Shown in pieces: positions 1-8,574 of a stretch of 42,896 nt of DNA (position 1 is its first letter; every line of letters begins with the position of its first letter). This DNA comes from JAOTYV01 sp041557595. Lineage in GTDB: Bacteria > Pseudomonadota > Alphaproteobacteria > UBA8366. Below the pieces are notes generated by a model, which saw only the letters and a list, made by a program, of their open reading frames with translations, was not told the DNA's origin and did not search any database. Position numbers and translations under genes: made by a program. Location: the NCBI GenBank assembly GCA_041557595.1, contig JBFFGE010000013.1, positions 1-42,896 on the forward strand, in the 5' to 3' direction.

Positions 1-101
1 CCGTAACGGCCCAGTATTACCCGGCGAGCGGGACCTCCATTGGGGAGTGTCTAATTTTCGGCCGGATCGCCGGACAGGCCGCAGCCGCAACCTTGTCCTG
101 A
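1..101 (+). CDS. C-terminal end of an FAD-binding (fumarate reductase-like) flavoprotein, 5' truncated by the window
   Basis: In frame from base 3 the sequence reads VTAQYYPASGTSIGECLIFG, then RIAGQAAAATLS and a TGA stop at 99-101. A Tyr-Pro-x-Ser-Gly-Thr-Ser-x-Gly segment followed by a Phe-Gly-Arg-Ile-Ala-Gly helix is the usual end of FAD_binding_2 proteins (fumarate reductase, urocanate reductase and ketosteroid dehydrogenase-like flavoproteins), where it closes the FAD site. Only the last 32 residues are present, so substrate and cellular location cannot be judged. The next gene on this strand starts 222 bases downstream. Confidence 0.6.
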   Translation, partial: VTAQYYPASGTSIGECLIFGRIAGQAAAATLS

Positions 102-183
102 GCATAGGATACTGGGCAATCCGGGCGCGCCCGATCCCTATACGCCGCCGGGAAGTTGACGGTTCGGGGCCGCGAGTGTGAAA

Positions 184-213
184 TTGACATATCAGGATAG
201 TGTCGGCTTTATT
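184..213 (+). promoter_or_regulatory. Candidate sigma-70 type promoter for the Cys-rich lipoprotein gene
   Basis: A perfect TTGACA at 184-189 is followed after 18 bases by TTTATT (208-213), or after 17 by CTTTAT. The element lies about 110 bases upstream of the lipoprotein start, in a stretch without a gene. The -35 match is exact and the -10 is weak, so this is suggestive only. Confidence 0.35.
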
Positions 214-323
214 GGAATCGAAACAATCAACAAGAAGGTAAGCGAGAGACCGCTGATCGAGCGGGGGCTCCCTTTCGCAACCGTCAAATCCATCCGATAA
301 ACAATCGAACGAGTACTCCATTC

Positions 324-824
324 ATGCCGAATCTGCTTCGGGCGATCCGCGCGATCGCTGTGTTCTCCGCTGTCTTGCTGCTGGGCGCTTGCGTCGTCCA
401 GCAACCGCCGCACCGCACGGGGCCGGGTCCCGGCGTCACCCCCACCCCGATGCCGGCACCTGTTCGCGAGCCGCGCTTTACACCCGCCCGGTATGCGGGG
501 CCACACAGTTGCAAGCGCTACGGCAAACGCGCGTTTTTCGATCCGTGCGAGGGCGGACAATGCTGGAAATGCCCGCGTAGCCATCCGCAGCGGACCATTC
601 TGTCCGTCACCGGAAAGCGCGCGTGTCAGGCGCGTGGAACCATCATCGGCGTGGGCGGCGTTCGCGCCAAGTATATGGGGAAACGGTGTCCGGACGGCGC
701 GTTCAAACAGCCTGGTGCGAAGCGGTGCTATCAATGCCCGACCGGCTATCGGCCACACAATATCAAGGTCAACACCGACCTGAGGCAGGTGCGAAACGCC
801 TGCAGGCTGCGCCGTCGCCAATAG
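324..824 (+). CDS. Cys-rich lipoprotein of unknown function
   Basis: The 166-residue product has a lipoprotein signal: Met-Pro-Asn-Leu-Leu-Arg, a hydrophobic stretch, then the lipobox LLGAC with the acylated Cys at residue 23. It is therefore expected to be membrane-anchored and periplasm-facing. A Pro-rich linker (residues 28-52) follows. The mature part holds two related Cys modules: one has C-WK-CP near 80-84 and KRAC near 98-101, the other has C-YQ-CP near 135-139 and VRNAC near 156-160, the latter introduced by RCPDG at 121-125. The paired cysteines suggest disulfides in a small duplicated fold. The C-terminus is strongly basic (RLRRRQ). I do not recognise the family. A good -35 element lies upstream, and neither neighbour suggests a role. 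Other reading frames here are open as well, but only this one has a signal peptide. Confidence 0.7.
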   Translation: MPNLLRAIRAIAVFSAVLLLGACVVQQPPHRTGPGPGVTPTPMPAPVREPRFTPARYAGPHSCKRYGKRAFFDPCEGGQCWKCPRSHPQRTILSVTGKRACQARGTIIGVGGVRAKYMGKRCPDGAFKQPGAKRCYQCPTGYRPHNIKVNTDLRQVRNACRLRRRQ

Positions 825-974
825 CATCCCGATTTAATTCCGGCCGGCGGCTTTCGCATTCGCGCCGAGCGGCTAAACTAAAACCGACTCTTGGGATTTA
901 ACCTGCGTTGGGTTGCGTCGATCGGCGCCGCCCGCGCATGTCCATTTCGGACGTGACACTTGGACGGGCGGATC

Positions 975-1781
975 ATGACCTATAAACACATTCTCTTCGA
1001 TATCAGCGATCAAATTGCGACCATCACGCTCAACCGGCCGGAAGCGCGCAACGCGCTCAGCCTCGAGATGCGTGCGGATTTGAGCAAGGCGCTCGAAGCC
1101 ATCCGCGAAGGTGCGGGCGACAGGGTGAAAGCGGTTATCCTGACCGGTGCGGGCGGTGCGTTCTGCGCCGGCGGCGACGTCAAGCGAATGGGCGGCAAGG
1201 CCGAAAACGGGGTCGAGCACCGCAAGGCGATGCGGTCGGCGCACAATCGGATCTACGACATCCTGCATATGGAAGTGCCGGTGATCAGCCTGGTCGACGG
1301 TCCCGCCGCCGGCGCGGGCTGCAATCTGGCGCTGCTGGCGGATTTCGTGTTTGCGACGCCGCGCGCCTTTTTCATGCAGGCCTTCGCGCGTATCGGCCTG
1401 GTGCCCGATTGGAGCGGTTTCTACATCCTGCCGAGGCTGGTCGGAATCCAGCGGGCGAAGGAGCTGATCTATACCGGCCGCCGGGTCTATGCCGAGGAAG
1501 CCAAGGAATTGGGGATGGTCCTGCAGATCGTCGATCAGGAGAATGCCATGGCGGAAGCGCGGGAATTCGCGGGCCGGTTCCGCCACGCATCGACCGACGC
1601 CATCGGCGTGTCGAAAAACATCCTGAATCAATCCTACAATCAGGATTTCCGGACTCTGATCGAAATGGAAGCGATGGGTCAGAGCCTGGTCCGCGACACC
1701 GACTTCCATCGCGAGGCCGTGCGGCGTTTCAAGGACAAGGATACGCCGTTATACGATTGGGAGGCGCTGTCGAAGGGGTAA
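975..1781 (+). CDS. Enoyl-CoA hydratase/isomerase (crotonase) family protein
   Basis: A 268-residue crotonase-fold protein that should act on an acyl-CoA thioester in the cytoplasm. The first oxyanion-hole segment GAFCAGGDVKRM lies near residue 62, and the second, GPAAGAGCNLALLADF, near 111. GLVPDWSGFYILPRLVG follows and resembles PaaG-type isomerases, with Asp where hydratases carry the second catalytic Glu. The precise reaction (2,3-enoyl isomerase or hydratase) is therefore open. I chose the ATG at 975 (MTYKHILFD) because family members begin here; an in-frame TTG at 960 would add five residues. The carboxylesterase gene follows 28 bases downstream on the same strand, suggesting co-transcription, though no pathway link is obvious. 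Confidence 0.9.
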   Translation: MTYKHILFDISDQIATITLNRPEARNALSLEMRADLSKALEAIREGAGDRVKAVILTGAGGAFCAGGDVKRMGGKAENGVEHRKAMRSAHNRIYDILHMEVPVISLVDGPAAGAGCNLALLADFVFATPRAFFMQAFARIGLVPDWSGFYILPRLVGIQRAKELIYTGRRVYAEEAKELGMVLQIVDQENAMAEAREFAGRFRHASTDAIGVSKNILNQSYNQDFRTLIEMEAMGQSLVRDTDFHREAVRRFKDKDTPLYDWEALSKG

Positions 1782-1809
1782 TCCGGCAGCTTAACAAGGA
1801 GGTGGTGTC

Positions 1810-3372
1810 ATGAGCGCGCAAACCGCTGTTGTCGAGACTGCGCACGGCAAGGTGCGGGGCGGTGTCCAAGACGGTGTCGCTCACTTCAAGGGGCTGCCCT
1901 ATGGCGATACGACGGCGGGCATGAACCGTTTTCTGTTGCCGCGGCCCATGCGCTCCTGGACCGGCATACGGGAGGCCGTCGCATGCGGTTCCCGTGCGCC
2001 GCAGAAGGACCGGCCGGTCAAGCCGGCAAATGCCTGGATCCGCAGCGATTCGCCGACGGGGGAGGACTGCCTCGTTCTCAATATCTTTACGCCGTCCGCG
2101 ACCGAAGGCGGCAATCGCCCGGTGATGGTGTGGCTGCATGGCGGCGGCTACAACGCGGGCTCCGGCGATGCGCCCGGATTGGACGGCACCAACCTCGCAA
2201 AGATCGGCGACGTCGTGGCGGTCACGCTGAACCATCGGCTGAACGCCTTCGGCTACAGCACCCTCGCCGGGCTGGACGACGCGCGCTACGCGGATTCCGG
2301 CAATGCGGGCATGCTCGATATCGTCGCCGCCCTGGAATGGGTGCGGGACAACATTGCGGCGTTCGGCGGCGATCCGGGGAACGTCACGATCTTCGGTCAA
2401 TCCGGCGGCGGGTCCAAGGTCGCGGTGCTGATGACGATGGCGGCGGCAAAAGGCCTGTTTCACAAGGCGATCATCCAAAGCGCGTCGTCGCATCTTCGCC
2501 TGGCGACCCCGGACCATGCCGCGCGCGCGGGCCGTTGCCTGCTGGATGCGTTGGGGCTCGATGCACGGACGGCGTCGGCCATCCACGACGTGCCGGCGGA
2601 CCGGCTGCTGGCGGCCTATGACGCCGCCGTGACCGCCCGCAACGGCAATGATAGTTTCCGCCCGGTGGTCGACGTCCGTTCGATCCTGAACGACCCCTTC
2701 GATCTGAATGCGCCGGACCTTGCCGCCGACATTCCGCTGTTGATCGGATCGTGCGAGACCGAAAAATCGTTTTACGACATCACCGCCGATCCAAAGACCT
2801 TGCCGCTGTCGGAAGATGCACTGCGGATGCACGTCATGCGGTTCATCGGGATCGGCGATGGCGAGGCCGCCGCCTTGATCGCCGGATACCGGGAAAACCG
2901 GCCCGATGCCTCGGCGCGCGACATCTACAATGTCATTTCCAGCGATCACATGTACCGCCGCAATGTGATCGAGGCGGCGGAGGTGAAATCCCGCCAGGGC
3001 GGCGCGCCGGCCTATCTCTATGAGTTCACCTGGAAGACGCCGGTGCTCGGCGGCATGCTGAAATCGCCGCATACGCTGTGCATTCCCTTCGTCTTCGGGA
3101 CGGTCGAGGCCGCGTCCGAATTCGTCGGAACCGGGCCCGAACAAACCGCGCTGATGCAGCGGACCATGGGGGCATGGCTGGCCTTCGCGCGGACCGGTGA
3201 TCCCAACCACGCGGGTCTGCCGGCGTGGCAGCCGTACAACGCGGATACCCGGCCGACGATGATTTTCGATAACGATTGTGTGCTCGCCGAGGACCCGAAA
3301 CGCGACGACCGGATAAGGATCGGCAACTGTCCGCGCTTCATCTCGGACCAGCAGTTTCCCGAAGCCGCCTGA
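1810..3372 (+). CDS. Type B carboxylesterase/lipase family protein
   Basis: A 520-residue alpha/beta hydrolase of the carboxylesterase type B family, a normal length for bacterial members. The oxyanion motif HGGG is at 110-113 and the nucleophile elbow GQSGGG has Ser198. A plausible acidic residue is Glu in SCETEKSFYD, and a plausible catalytic His lies in KSPHTLCIPF towards the C-terminus. The N-terminal GKVRG...FKGLPYG segment is typical. No signal peptide is visible, so a cytoplasmic location is likely. The start is supported by a strong AAGGAGG site a few bases upstream of the ATG. It should hydrolyse carboxylic esters; the natural substrate cannot be read from the sequence. It converges with the dioxygenase gene, 19 bases away. 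Confidence 0.92.
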   Translation: MSAQTAVVETAHGKVRGGVQDGVAHFKGLPYGDTTAGMNRFLLPRPMRSWTGIREAVACGSRAPQKDRPVKPANAWIRSDSPTGEDCLVLNIFTPSATEGGNRPVMVWLHGGGYNAGSGDAPGLDGTNLAKIGDVVAVTLNHRLNAFGYSTLAGLDDARYADSGNAGMLDIVAALEWVRDNIAAFGGDPGNVTIFGQSGGGSKVAVLMTMAAAKGLFHKAIIQSASSHLRLATPDHAARAGRCLLDALGLDARTASAIHDVPADRLLAAYDAAVTARNGNDSFRPVVDVRSILNDPFDLNAPDLAADIPLLIGSCETEKSFYDITADPKTLPLSEDALRMHVMRFIGIGDGEAAALIAGYRENRPDASARDIYNVISSDHMYRRNVIEAAEVKSRQGGAPAYLYEFTWKTPVLGGMLKSPHTLCIPFVFGTVEAASEFVGTGPEQTALMQRTMGAWLAFARTGDPNHAGLPAWQPYNADTRPTMIFDNDCVLAEDPKRDDRIRIGNCPRFISDQQFPEAA

Positions 3373-3391
3373 AGCGGACGAATCCGGTGCG

Positions 3392-4342
3392 CTAATCCGC
3401 CGCGGCGTCCGATTCCCAGGCGGAGATGATCGGTTCGCCCTTGATCAGGGCGCGGTGCAGTACGCGCGGCTGCGTGTGATCGACCTCGGATCGTGCATGC
3501 ATGGTGCAGCGGTTGTCCCACAGCACCAGATCGCCCGCCGCCCAGTCATGCGTCCATTTCAAATGATCCTGGGTCGCGTGTTCCCAGAGCGCGGCCAGTA
3601 CTTCTTCGCTCTCCGCGTCATCGAATTCGACGATGAAGCTCGACGGCCATTCGTAGTGGCGGCCGAGATAGAGCGCGCGCTTGCCGGTCAACGGATGAAT
3701 GCGGACGATCGGATGCGCCGGGCCCTTGATGTCGTCCCGTGACTTCGGCGGCTCGACGGTCGGGCGGAACCGTCCGGCGGTGTTGCGCGTGTTGTCGTGC
3801 CGGATGTGCTTGCCTTCGATCCGCGTTTTGAGGTCATCGGGCAGCGTCTCATAGGCGAGATATTGATTGTTGAACGACGTCTGGCCGCCGCCATCGACCG
3901 GGACCACGTGGGCGTGCAGCAAACTGCCGGCGGGCGGCGTGTCCACATAGGAATTGTCGGTGTGCCATTTCAGCTCGAGGCTGCCGACCGCCTCGGTGAA
4001 CTTCACCGGCTTGCCGTCCTTGTCCAGGTTGGAGACGATGCTGATGGCCGCTTGCTTGGCGACCCGGTGCGTTTCCCCCGGCTTGTGGCCCGCCTTCAGG
4101 AAAAAACCGCGCGACCCCGCGACCTGTTGCCCGCCGAAGACGTCCGCCGCCGCCAGCAATTGCTCGTCGCTGAGCTTCAGGCCGCGGAACAACAACACCA
4201 GGTGATCGCCCCAAATGCGTTTGACCTCGGCGCCGACGTCGTCGGGCACCGCCTGCGCGAAGTCTATGCCGCGGACTTCCGCGCCAAGCGCCTTACCGGA
4301 GGGAATGACTTCAATCGCGTCGAGTGTGTTGACGGCAGCCAT
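3392..4342 (-). CDS. TauD/TfdA family Fe(II)/2-oxoglutarate-dependent dioxygenase
   Basis: The 316-residue product has the complete iron-binding triad of the TauD family: His127 and Asp129 in KWHTDNSY, and the distal His282 in RCTMHARS. An Arg just after it (QPRVLHR, 293/297) is suited to bind 2-oxoglutarate. Family members hydroxylate substrates such as taurine, alkyl sulfates or phenoxyacetates, with decarboxylation of 2-oxoglutarate. The substrate here is not predictable, since no sulfonate or aromatic transport genes are nearby. The reading frame stays open upstream to 4456, but the ATG at 4342 has an AGAGGAG ribosome-binding site and matches the family N-terminus (VIPSGKALGAEVRGIDF). The YjdF-like gene lies upstream on the same strand with a gap of about 220 bases. 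Confidence 0.9.
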   Translation of the reverse strand: MAAVNTLDAIEVIPSGKALGAEVRGIDFAQAVPDDVGAEVKRIWGDHLVLLFRGLKLSDEQLLAAADVFGGQQVAGSRGFFLKAGHKPGETHRVAKQAAISIVSNLDKDGKPVKFTEAVGSLELKWHTDNSYVDTPPAGSLLHAHVVPVDGGGQTSFNNQYLAYETLPDDLKTRIEGKHIRHDNTRNTAGRFRPTVEPPKSRDDIKGPAHPIVRIHPLTGKRALYLGRHYEWPSSFIVEFDDAESEEVLAALWEHATQDHLKWTHDWAAGDLVLWDNRCTMHARSEVDHTQPRVLHRALIKGEPIISAWESDAAAD

Positions 4343-4561
4343 GGTGTTGTTCTCCTCTGGCAGAGATAAAGCTTCGATAAGGTCCTTAGACTGAAGTCCT
4401 GCGAGCCGGTCCCCGGCGGGAGCGGCAAGTTGAAAGCGGCCTTTAACGGGGTCCATTAAAGCAGATATTGTCGTGCATTCCCATGTCGAGCGGAAATATC
4501 GAATGGGCGAGCGGCTCGGGCGCGCAGCGGTAAATACACAACGCTTTGAGGAGAGCCTGCT

Positions 4562-5290
4562 TTATCGCGGCCCGTTCTCGCCGCGCAGGCGTTCGATCTC
4601 CGTTTCTCCCAAGGGCTCCTTGCGTTTGATGCGCAGGCTCTCCGCCCACTCGCGGCCGAATTCCCGGTGTAGCGCCTTGCTGATCGATGCGGTGATCGCC
4701 ATCGCGATGACCGCGCCGATGCTGGCCAGCAGCATATCCTTGTGGGCGTCCCAAACGTCGCCCTGCGTTCCCAGATAGGCTTCGCCGAGTTCGCCGCCGA
4801 AAATTTCGGCTGCGGCCCACTCGATCAGTTCGTAGATCATCGAGGTCGACATCGTAAAATCGAGCGGCAGGAAATAGCCCCAAAAGCCGCGCACGTCGGC
4901 AATTCGCAGGAAAATTTCGCGCAACGGATAGGCAAGCAGCAGGCCGTAGAGAAAATGGACCAGCCGATCGAAGTGATTGCGCTCCCATCCCATCACCTCG
5001 TTCAAGGACGTTCCGAACAGCGCCTTCGTCCACGCATTGTAGGGCACTTCGGAATAGGTGTAGTGCGATCCGACTTCATGCACGCAGAGAAAGATGAATA
5101 TCAGCGTGTAGGAGAGGCGGGAAAACGGGAAGCGCCGATAGGTTGCGATCAGGATAACGACCAGAAGGACAACCAGGGCGTTTTCCAGGGCCCAATCGTC
5201 CCGATGACTGGGAGAAATCGCAAGGGCGGCGAAAACGACTACGAATATTCCCAATAGGATGAGCGCGTAACGCGTGTGCGATTTTTCCAT
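4562..5290 (-). CDS. DUF2238/YjdF-like integral inner-membrane protein
   Basis: A 242-residue multi-pass membrane protein. The first two hydrophobic helices lie at about residues 7-27 and 34-52, and three or four more follow. Conserved-looking motifs are HEVGSHYTYSEVPY near 70, GWERNHFDRLVHFLYGLLLAYP near 100, and the segment ending YELIEWAAAE before GTQGDVWDAHKDM. This pattern of His, Asp and Glu inside membrane segments is that of the DUF2238 family (E. coli YjdF), which has no established biochemical role. The C-terminus is a charged cytoplasmic tail. It lies upstream of the TauD-like gene on the same strand, with no functional link visible. Confidence 0.85.
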   Translation of the reverse strand: MEKSHTRYALILLGIFVVVFAALAISPSHRDDWALENALVVLLVVILIATYRRFPFSRLSYTLIFIFLCVHEVGSHYTYSEVPYNAWTKALFGTSLNEVMGWERNHFDRLVHFLYGLLLAYPLREIFLRIADVRGFWGYFLPLDFTMSTSMIYELIEWAAAEIFGGELGEAYLGTQGDVWDAHKDMLLASIGAVIAMAITASISKALHREFGREWAESLRIKRKEPLGETEIERLRGENGPR

Positions 5291-5449
5291 GGTTTGTAAC
5301 GGCGCCGATTCCTGTTTCCGTCAAACGCGCCGAAAAACTATCATTTCAAGAATCCAACGCCAACCGGCCAAGCGATTTGCGTCGGCGGATGGCGCAACCA
5401 TGATCGATTCTCTGAAGATAGAGCAGCTTATGTGCGCCGCTGCGCCTGC

Positions 5450-6757
5450 CTAGGCCGCCAGCCGGAACCCGGAAAACGCCCAACGCTGGTGCGGATAGAA
5501 GAAGTTGCGGTAGGTGATGCGCGCGTGGCCCGGCGGGGTGACGCAGCTCGCGCCGCGCAGGACCATCTGGTTGACCATGAACTTGCCGTTGTATTCGCCA
5601 ATCGCGCCGGGGTCGGCCTTGAACCCGGGGTAGGGGGTATAGGCGCTTTGCGTCCACTCCCAAACGTCGCCGGTCATCTGCAGGAGTTTTCCGTCTTCCG
5701 CGTCCCCGGCGGGCATTGGCCGCAGGAAACCGCTGGCCAGGCAATTGGGGCGCCGGTCCTCGCCGTTCGTGGCGATGTTTCGGCGCGCGGCGATTTCCCA
5801 CTCCGCCTCGGTCGGCAGGCGTTTGCCCGCCCACGCCGCGTAGGCTGCTGGTTCGTAGAAGCTGACATGGCAAACGGGGGCATCGTGATACAGCGGACAG
5901 ACGCCGGCGAATGTGAATTCGTTCCACGCGCCGTCGTCGCCCGGCCGCCAATAGAGTGGCGCCGTCCAATGTTCGGCGTTGACCATGGCTCAGCCGTCCG
6001 CATGCCAGTATTCCGGCTTGTCATAGCCGCCGTCTTCGACAAATGCGAGAAATTCGCCGTTGGTCACGGCGCGCGAACTTATCGCGAAATCTTCGATCAG
6101 GACATCGTGCGCGGGGCCTTCATTGTCGAAAGAAAACTCGCGGCTTTCGTGGCCGACGGAATAGCGGCCGCCTGGAATTTCGAGCCATGTGGCGGCATGG
6201 GATGTCCGAACCGCCGCGGGCTCCTTTTTCCGGTAGGTCGGGGCAAGCGGATTGCACGACAGGACGTGTTTGATGTCCATCAACAGCAATTCCTGATGCT
6301 GCTGCTCGTGATTGAGCCCCAGTTCGAACAGCCATGCGATTTTCGAAAACACGGCGTCGTCTCCGTCGTCAACGAATTTGAGAACGGCGTCGTCGACGTG
6401 GGCGCGATAGTCCAACACCTCGTCGAGGCTTGGCCGTGTCAGCAGGCCGCGCTCGGATCGTTCGTGCTGTGGTCCGACCGTATCGTAGTAGGAATTGAAC
6501 AGCACCTTGAAGGCCGGGTGGAATTCCTCATAGCCGTCGACATGGGGGATCAGGATGAAGGTTTCGAAAAACCAATTGGTATGCGCGAGATGCCATTTCG
6601 TCGGACTCACGTCCGGCATCGATTGAACCTGCTGGTCTTCCGGCGACAGCGGTGCGGTCAATCGGGCGCTGGCGTGGCGAACCTCGCCGAACATTTTTGC
6701 CAGTGCATCGCGCGACGGTGCTGTCGCCGTACGGCGGTTACCTGTTGGGTTCGGCAT
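5450..6757 (-). pseudogene. egtB: Ergothioneine biosynthesis protein EgtB, interrupted by one in-frame TGA
   Basis: Read through, this is a 435-residue EgtB, the non-haem iron enzyme that joins gamma-glutamylcysteine or cysteine to hercynine as a sulfoxide. The N-terminal DinB-like domain carries the iron ligands His59 (WHLAHTNWF) and His150/His154 (HEQQHQE). The C-terminal formylglycine-enzyme-like domain has KRLPTEAEWEIAARR, TGDVWEWTQSAY and a GFRLAA end. Codon 256 (5990-5992) is TGA, where the family usually has Trp in a DGW motif just before the PLYW segment; TGG to TGA is one transition. The frame continues unbroken as 255 and 178 residues. The domains are otherwise well preserved, so a sequencing error or very recent nonsense mutation is likely. 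No egtD lies next to it. Confidence 0.85.
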
Positions 6758-6990
6758 CGGTTCATGCCCTGTGTTGAGCGGGAATGACTAGTCAAATACT
6801 AACGGCGCCGGCTCAATACAAGTTCCGATTTTACCGAACCGCCACCATGCTGACATTCCGCGGTGAATAACCGTTGGGCGAGAAGAATTCGTTGAGAGCC
6901 AGAATATAGCGCGTTTTCAACAATCCCGCCTCGCGATATGATTGACCAGTGTCGGGCATGCGAGTGCCGCCAGTTGGAAGTTAACGTGCC

Positions 6991-7350
6991 GTGGGACAGG
7001 AAAAACCGCAGCGGGATCGCTGCATCGACTACATCGAATTCAATGTCGCGGACATCGGCCGGTCCAAGGCTTTCTACGGCAAGGCGTTCGGCTGGACGTT
7101 CACCGACTATGGACCGGGGTATTGCGAATTCTCGGACGGCCATATGAAGGGCGGATTTGACGCGGGCGGGCCGGTGACGCCTGGCGGACCCTTAGTCGTT
7201 CTCTATGGCGACGATTTGGCGGACATCCTGAAAAGCGTCGAAGCCGCCGGCGGAAAAATCGTGAAGCCCGTCTTCGAATTCCCGGGCGGCCGCCGTTTCC
7301 ATTTCACCGATCCCGACGGGTACGAACTCGCCGTATGGACCGAGGGCTGA
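6991..7350 (+). CDS. VOC (glyoxalase/bleomycin resistance fold) family protein
   Basis: A 119-residue single-domain VOC protein. CIDYIEFNVADIGRSKAFYG and GWTFTDYGPGYCEF form the first beta-alpha-beta-beta-beta module. FHFTDPDGYELAVWTEG is the classic end of the second, carrying the metal-ligand Glu. Members include glyoxalases, dioxygenases and drug-binding proteins; the substrate cannot be assigned. The start is GTG at 6991, because no in-frame ATG lies closer to the conserved domain. The EEP-family gene begins 7 bases after its stop, so the two are probably co-transcribed. It is divergent from egtB across about 230 bases that hold no gene. Confidence 0.85.
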   Translation: MGQEKPQRDRCIDYIEFNVADIGRSKAFYGKAFGWTFTDYGPGYCEFSDGHMKGGFDAGGPVTPGGPLVVLYGDDLADILKSVEAAGGKIVKPVFEFPGGRRFHFTDPDGYELAVWTEG

Positions 7351-7357
7351 CGGGGCC

Positions 7358-8107
7358 ATGTCGTTTCGCGTCGCCATGCTGAACATGGAACAGGACCACC
7401 GGCGCTGGGAACGGCGGTGCGGCCTCATCGCCGAACAATTGGGCAAGCTGGCGCCCGATATTTTTGCGATGAACGAAATTTGCATGCCGAAACAGACCGG
7501 CCGCTGGTTGCAGCGGGAAGCAACCACGCGGCTCGGCCAGCGATATGCGCTTGTTCAGCAGACCAAGACGAATTCCGGATCGCGCGTCGAGGGCGAAGGT
7601 CTGTTGACACGGTATCCGGTCCTGGAAACCGGCAATCTCGACTATCAAACGCGCGACTATGTGGCGTTGGTCGCGCGATTGGAGGTCGAGGCGCGCGTGC
7701 TCGACGTCTATGTGACGCATCTGTTCATGTCGCGGGGCGACGAATCCCTGCGCGAATTTCAGGTCCAGCAATTGCTCGAATGGATCGCCGCGCGGGACGA
7801 TGCGGACGCGCAAATCGTTTGCGGCGATTTCAACGCGCCGCCGGACGCACCCGCGGCGCGGCGCATGGCGGAGCAATTCACGGCAACGCAAAACGCGCCC
7901 ACCGCCTTTACCCCGCTCGCCGATGACGCCGGCGCGGTGACGCATCCCTATTGGGAGCGGTTCGACCGGAGCATCGACTATATTTGGGTGCGCGGCCCAA
8001 TCGCGGTGGGGGAGAGCGGGGTCTGTTTCGACATCCCGGACGCCAAGGATGACACCCTATGGCCGTCCGACCATGCGGGCGTGTGGGCGGATCTGTCCTG
8101 GGTTTAG
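7358..8107 (+). CDS. Endonuclease/exonuclease/phosphatase (EEP) family hydrolase
   Basis: The 249-residue product carries the order of catalytic motifs of the EEP superfamily, the Mg-dependent phosphoesterases that include exonuclease III, DNase I and inositol or sphingolipid phosphatases. These are an Asn in MLNMEQ (residue 9), a metal-binding Glu in AMNEICMP, VTHLFMSRGD, the GDFNAPPDAP motif, SIDYIWVRG, and the terminal SDHAGVWADL. No signal peptide is present. The length fits stand-alone phosphodiesterase types rather than DNA-repair exonucleases, but the substrate is unknown. It follows the VOC gene by 7 bases and ends 32 bases before the convergent small exported-protein gene. Confidence 0.88.
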   Translation: MSFRVAMLNMEQDHRRWERRCGLIAEQLGKLAPDIFAMNEICMPKQTGRWLQREATTRLGQRYALVQQTKTNSGSRVEGEGLLTRYPVLETGNLDYQTRDYVALVARLEVEARVLDVYVTHLFMSRGDESLREFQVQQLLEWIAARDDADAQIVCGDFNAPPDAPAARRMAEQFTATQNAPTAFTPLADDAGAVTHPYWERFDRSIDYIWVRGPIAVGESGVCFDIPDAKDDTLWPSDHAGVWADLSWV

Positions 8108-8139
8108 CGGGCTCGCCGGGCCACCGCCGGCGGGTTGCC

Positions 8140-8538
8140 CTATTGGGACGGCGGAATCTCGATTTTGATCCAATCGGCGAATTGCCTGCGGTCCGCATTC
8201 TCGAACTTGACCTCCGTTCGACGGCCGACAAGCAAGGCCGAGGTGTCGCCGACGAGGTTCGTTTTCTTAATCTTCGATTGATCAATCCAAATCAGCGTCC
8301 GCTCGGTGATCGAAACGGTTACCGGTTCCGCTTCGCCTTTCAAGGTGACCGTGCGCTGCGCGGGATCGTAAGCCTGGATTGTGCCGATATAGGATAGCGT
8401 GCCCGATATCCCGGGCGACCGGCCGACGGGAATGTACCGTTCCGTTGCCTTGTGACCCAGCGTGGACGGCTGCCCGGCCATCATGACGAGGACCGTTGCA
8501 ACCACGGCAATGGCAATACGGAGCCTGGCAATTCTCAT
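8140..8538 (-). CDS. Small exported protein of unknown function
   Basis: A 132-residue protein beginning MRIARLRIAIAVVATVLVMM, a probable Sec signal peptide or N-terminal membrane anchor. The mature part reads as a small beta-rich domain (GTLSYIGTIQAYD, RTVTLKGEAEPVTVSITERT, RRTEVKFENAD, ADWIKIEIPP). This resembles small OB-like or SH3-like periplasmic domains, but I do not recognise the family. The frame extends to a TTG at 8574 directly after the stop of the peroxidase gene; I chose the ATG at 8538 because it begins a clean signal sequence. It sits 36 bases downstream of the di-heme peroxidase gene on the same strand and is probably in its operon. Confidence 0.65.
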   Translation of the reverse strand: MRIARLRIAIAVVATVLVMMAGQPSTLGHKATERYIPVGRSPGISGTLSYIGTIQAYDPAQRTVTLKGEAEPVTVSITERTLIWIDQSKIKKTNLVGDTSALLVGRRTEVKFENADRRQFADWIKIEIPPSQ

Positions 8539-8574
8539 CTGCAAAACTCGACGGATCGCATCGCTGGCCTCCAA

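Noticed and set aside
192..827. 211-codon minus-strand open frame opposite the Cys-rich lipoprotein
   Set aside because: It has no signal, domain or ribosome-binding support, whereas the plus-strand frame has a clear lipobox and patterned cysteines.
1729..3210. 493-codon open frame antisense to the carboxylesterase gene
   Set aside because: It is a shadow of a gene with full catalytic motifs; no recognisable protein features are present.
5990..5992. Selenocysteine or recoded Trp at the egtB TGA
   Set aside because: TGA ends many genes in this window, so it is not a general Trp codon. I see no strong hairpin right after it that would serve as a selenocysteine insertion element, and the family residue there is Trp rather than Cys.
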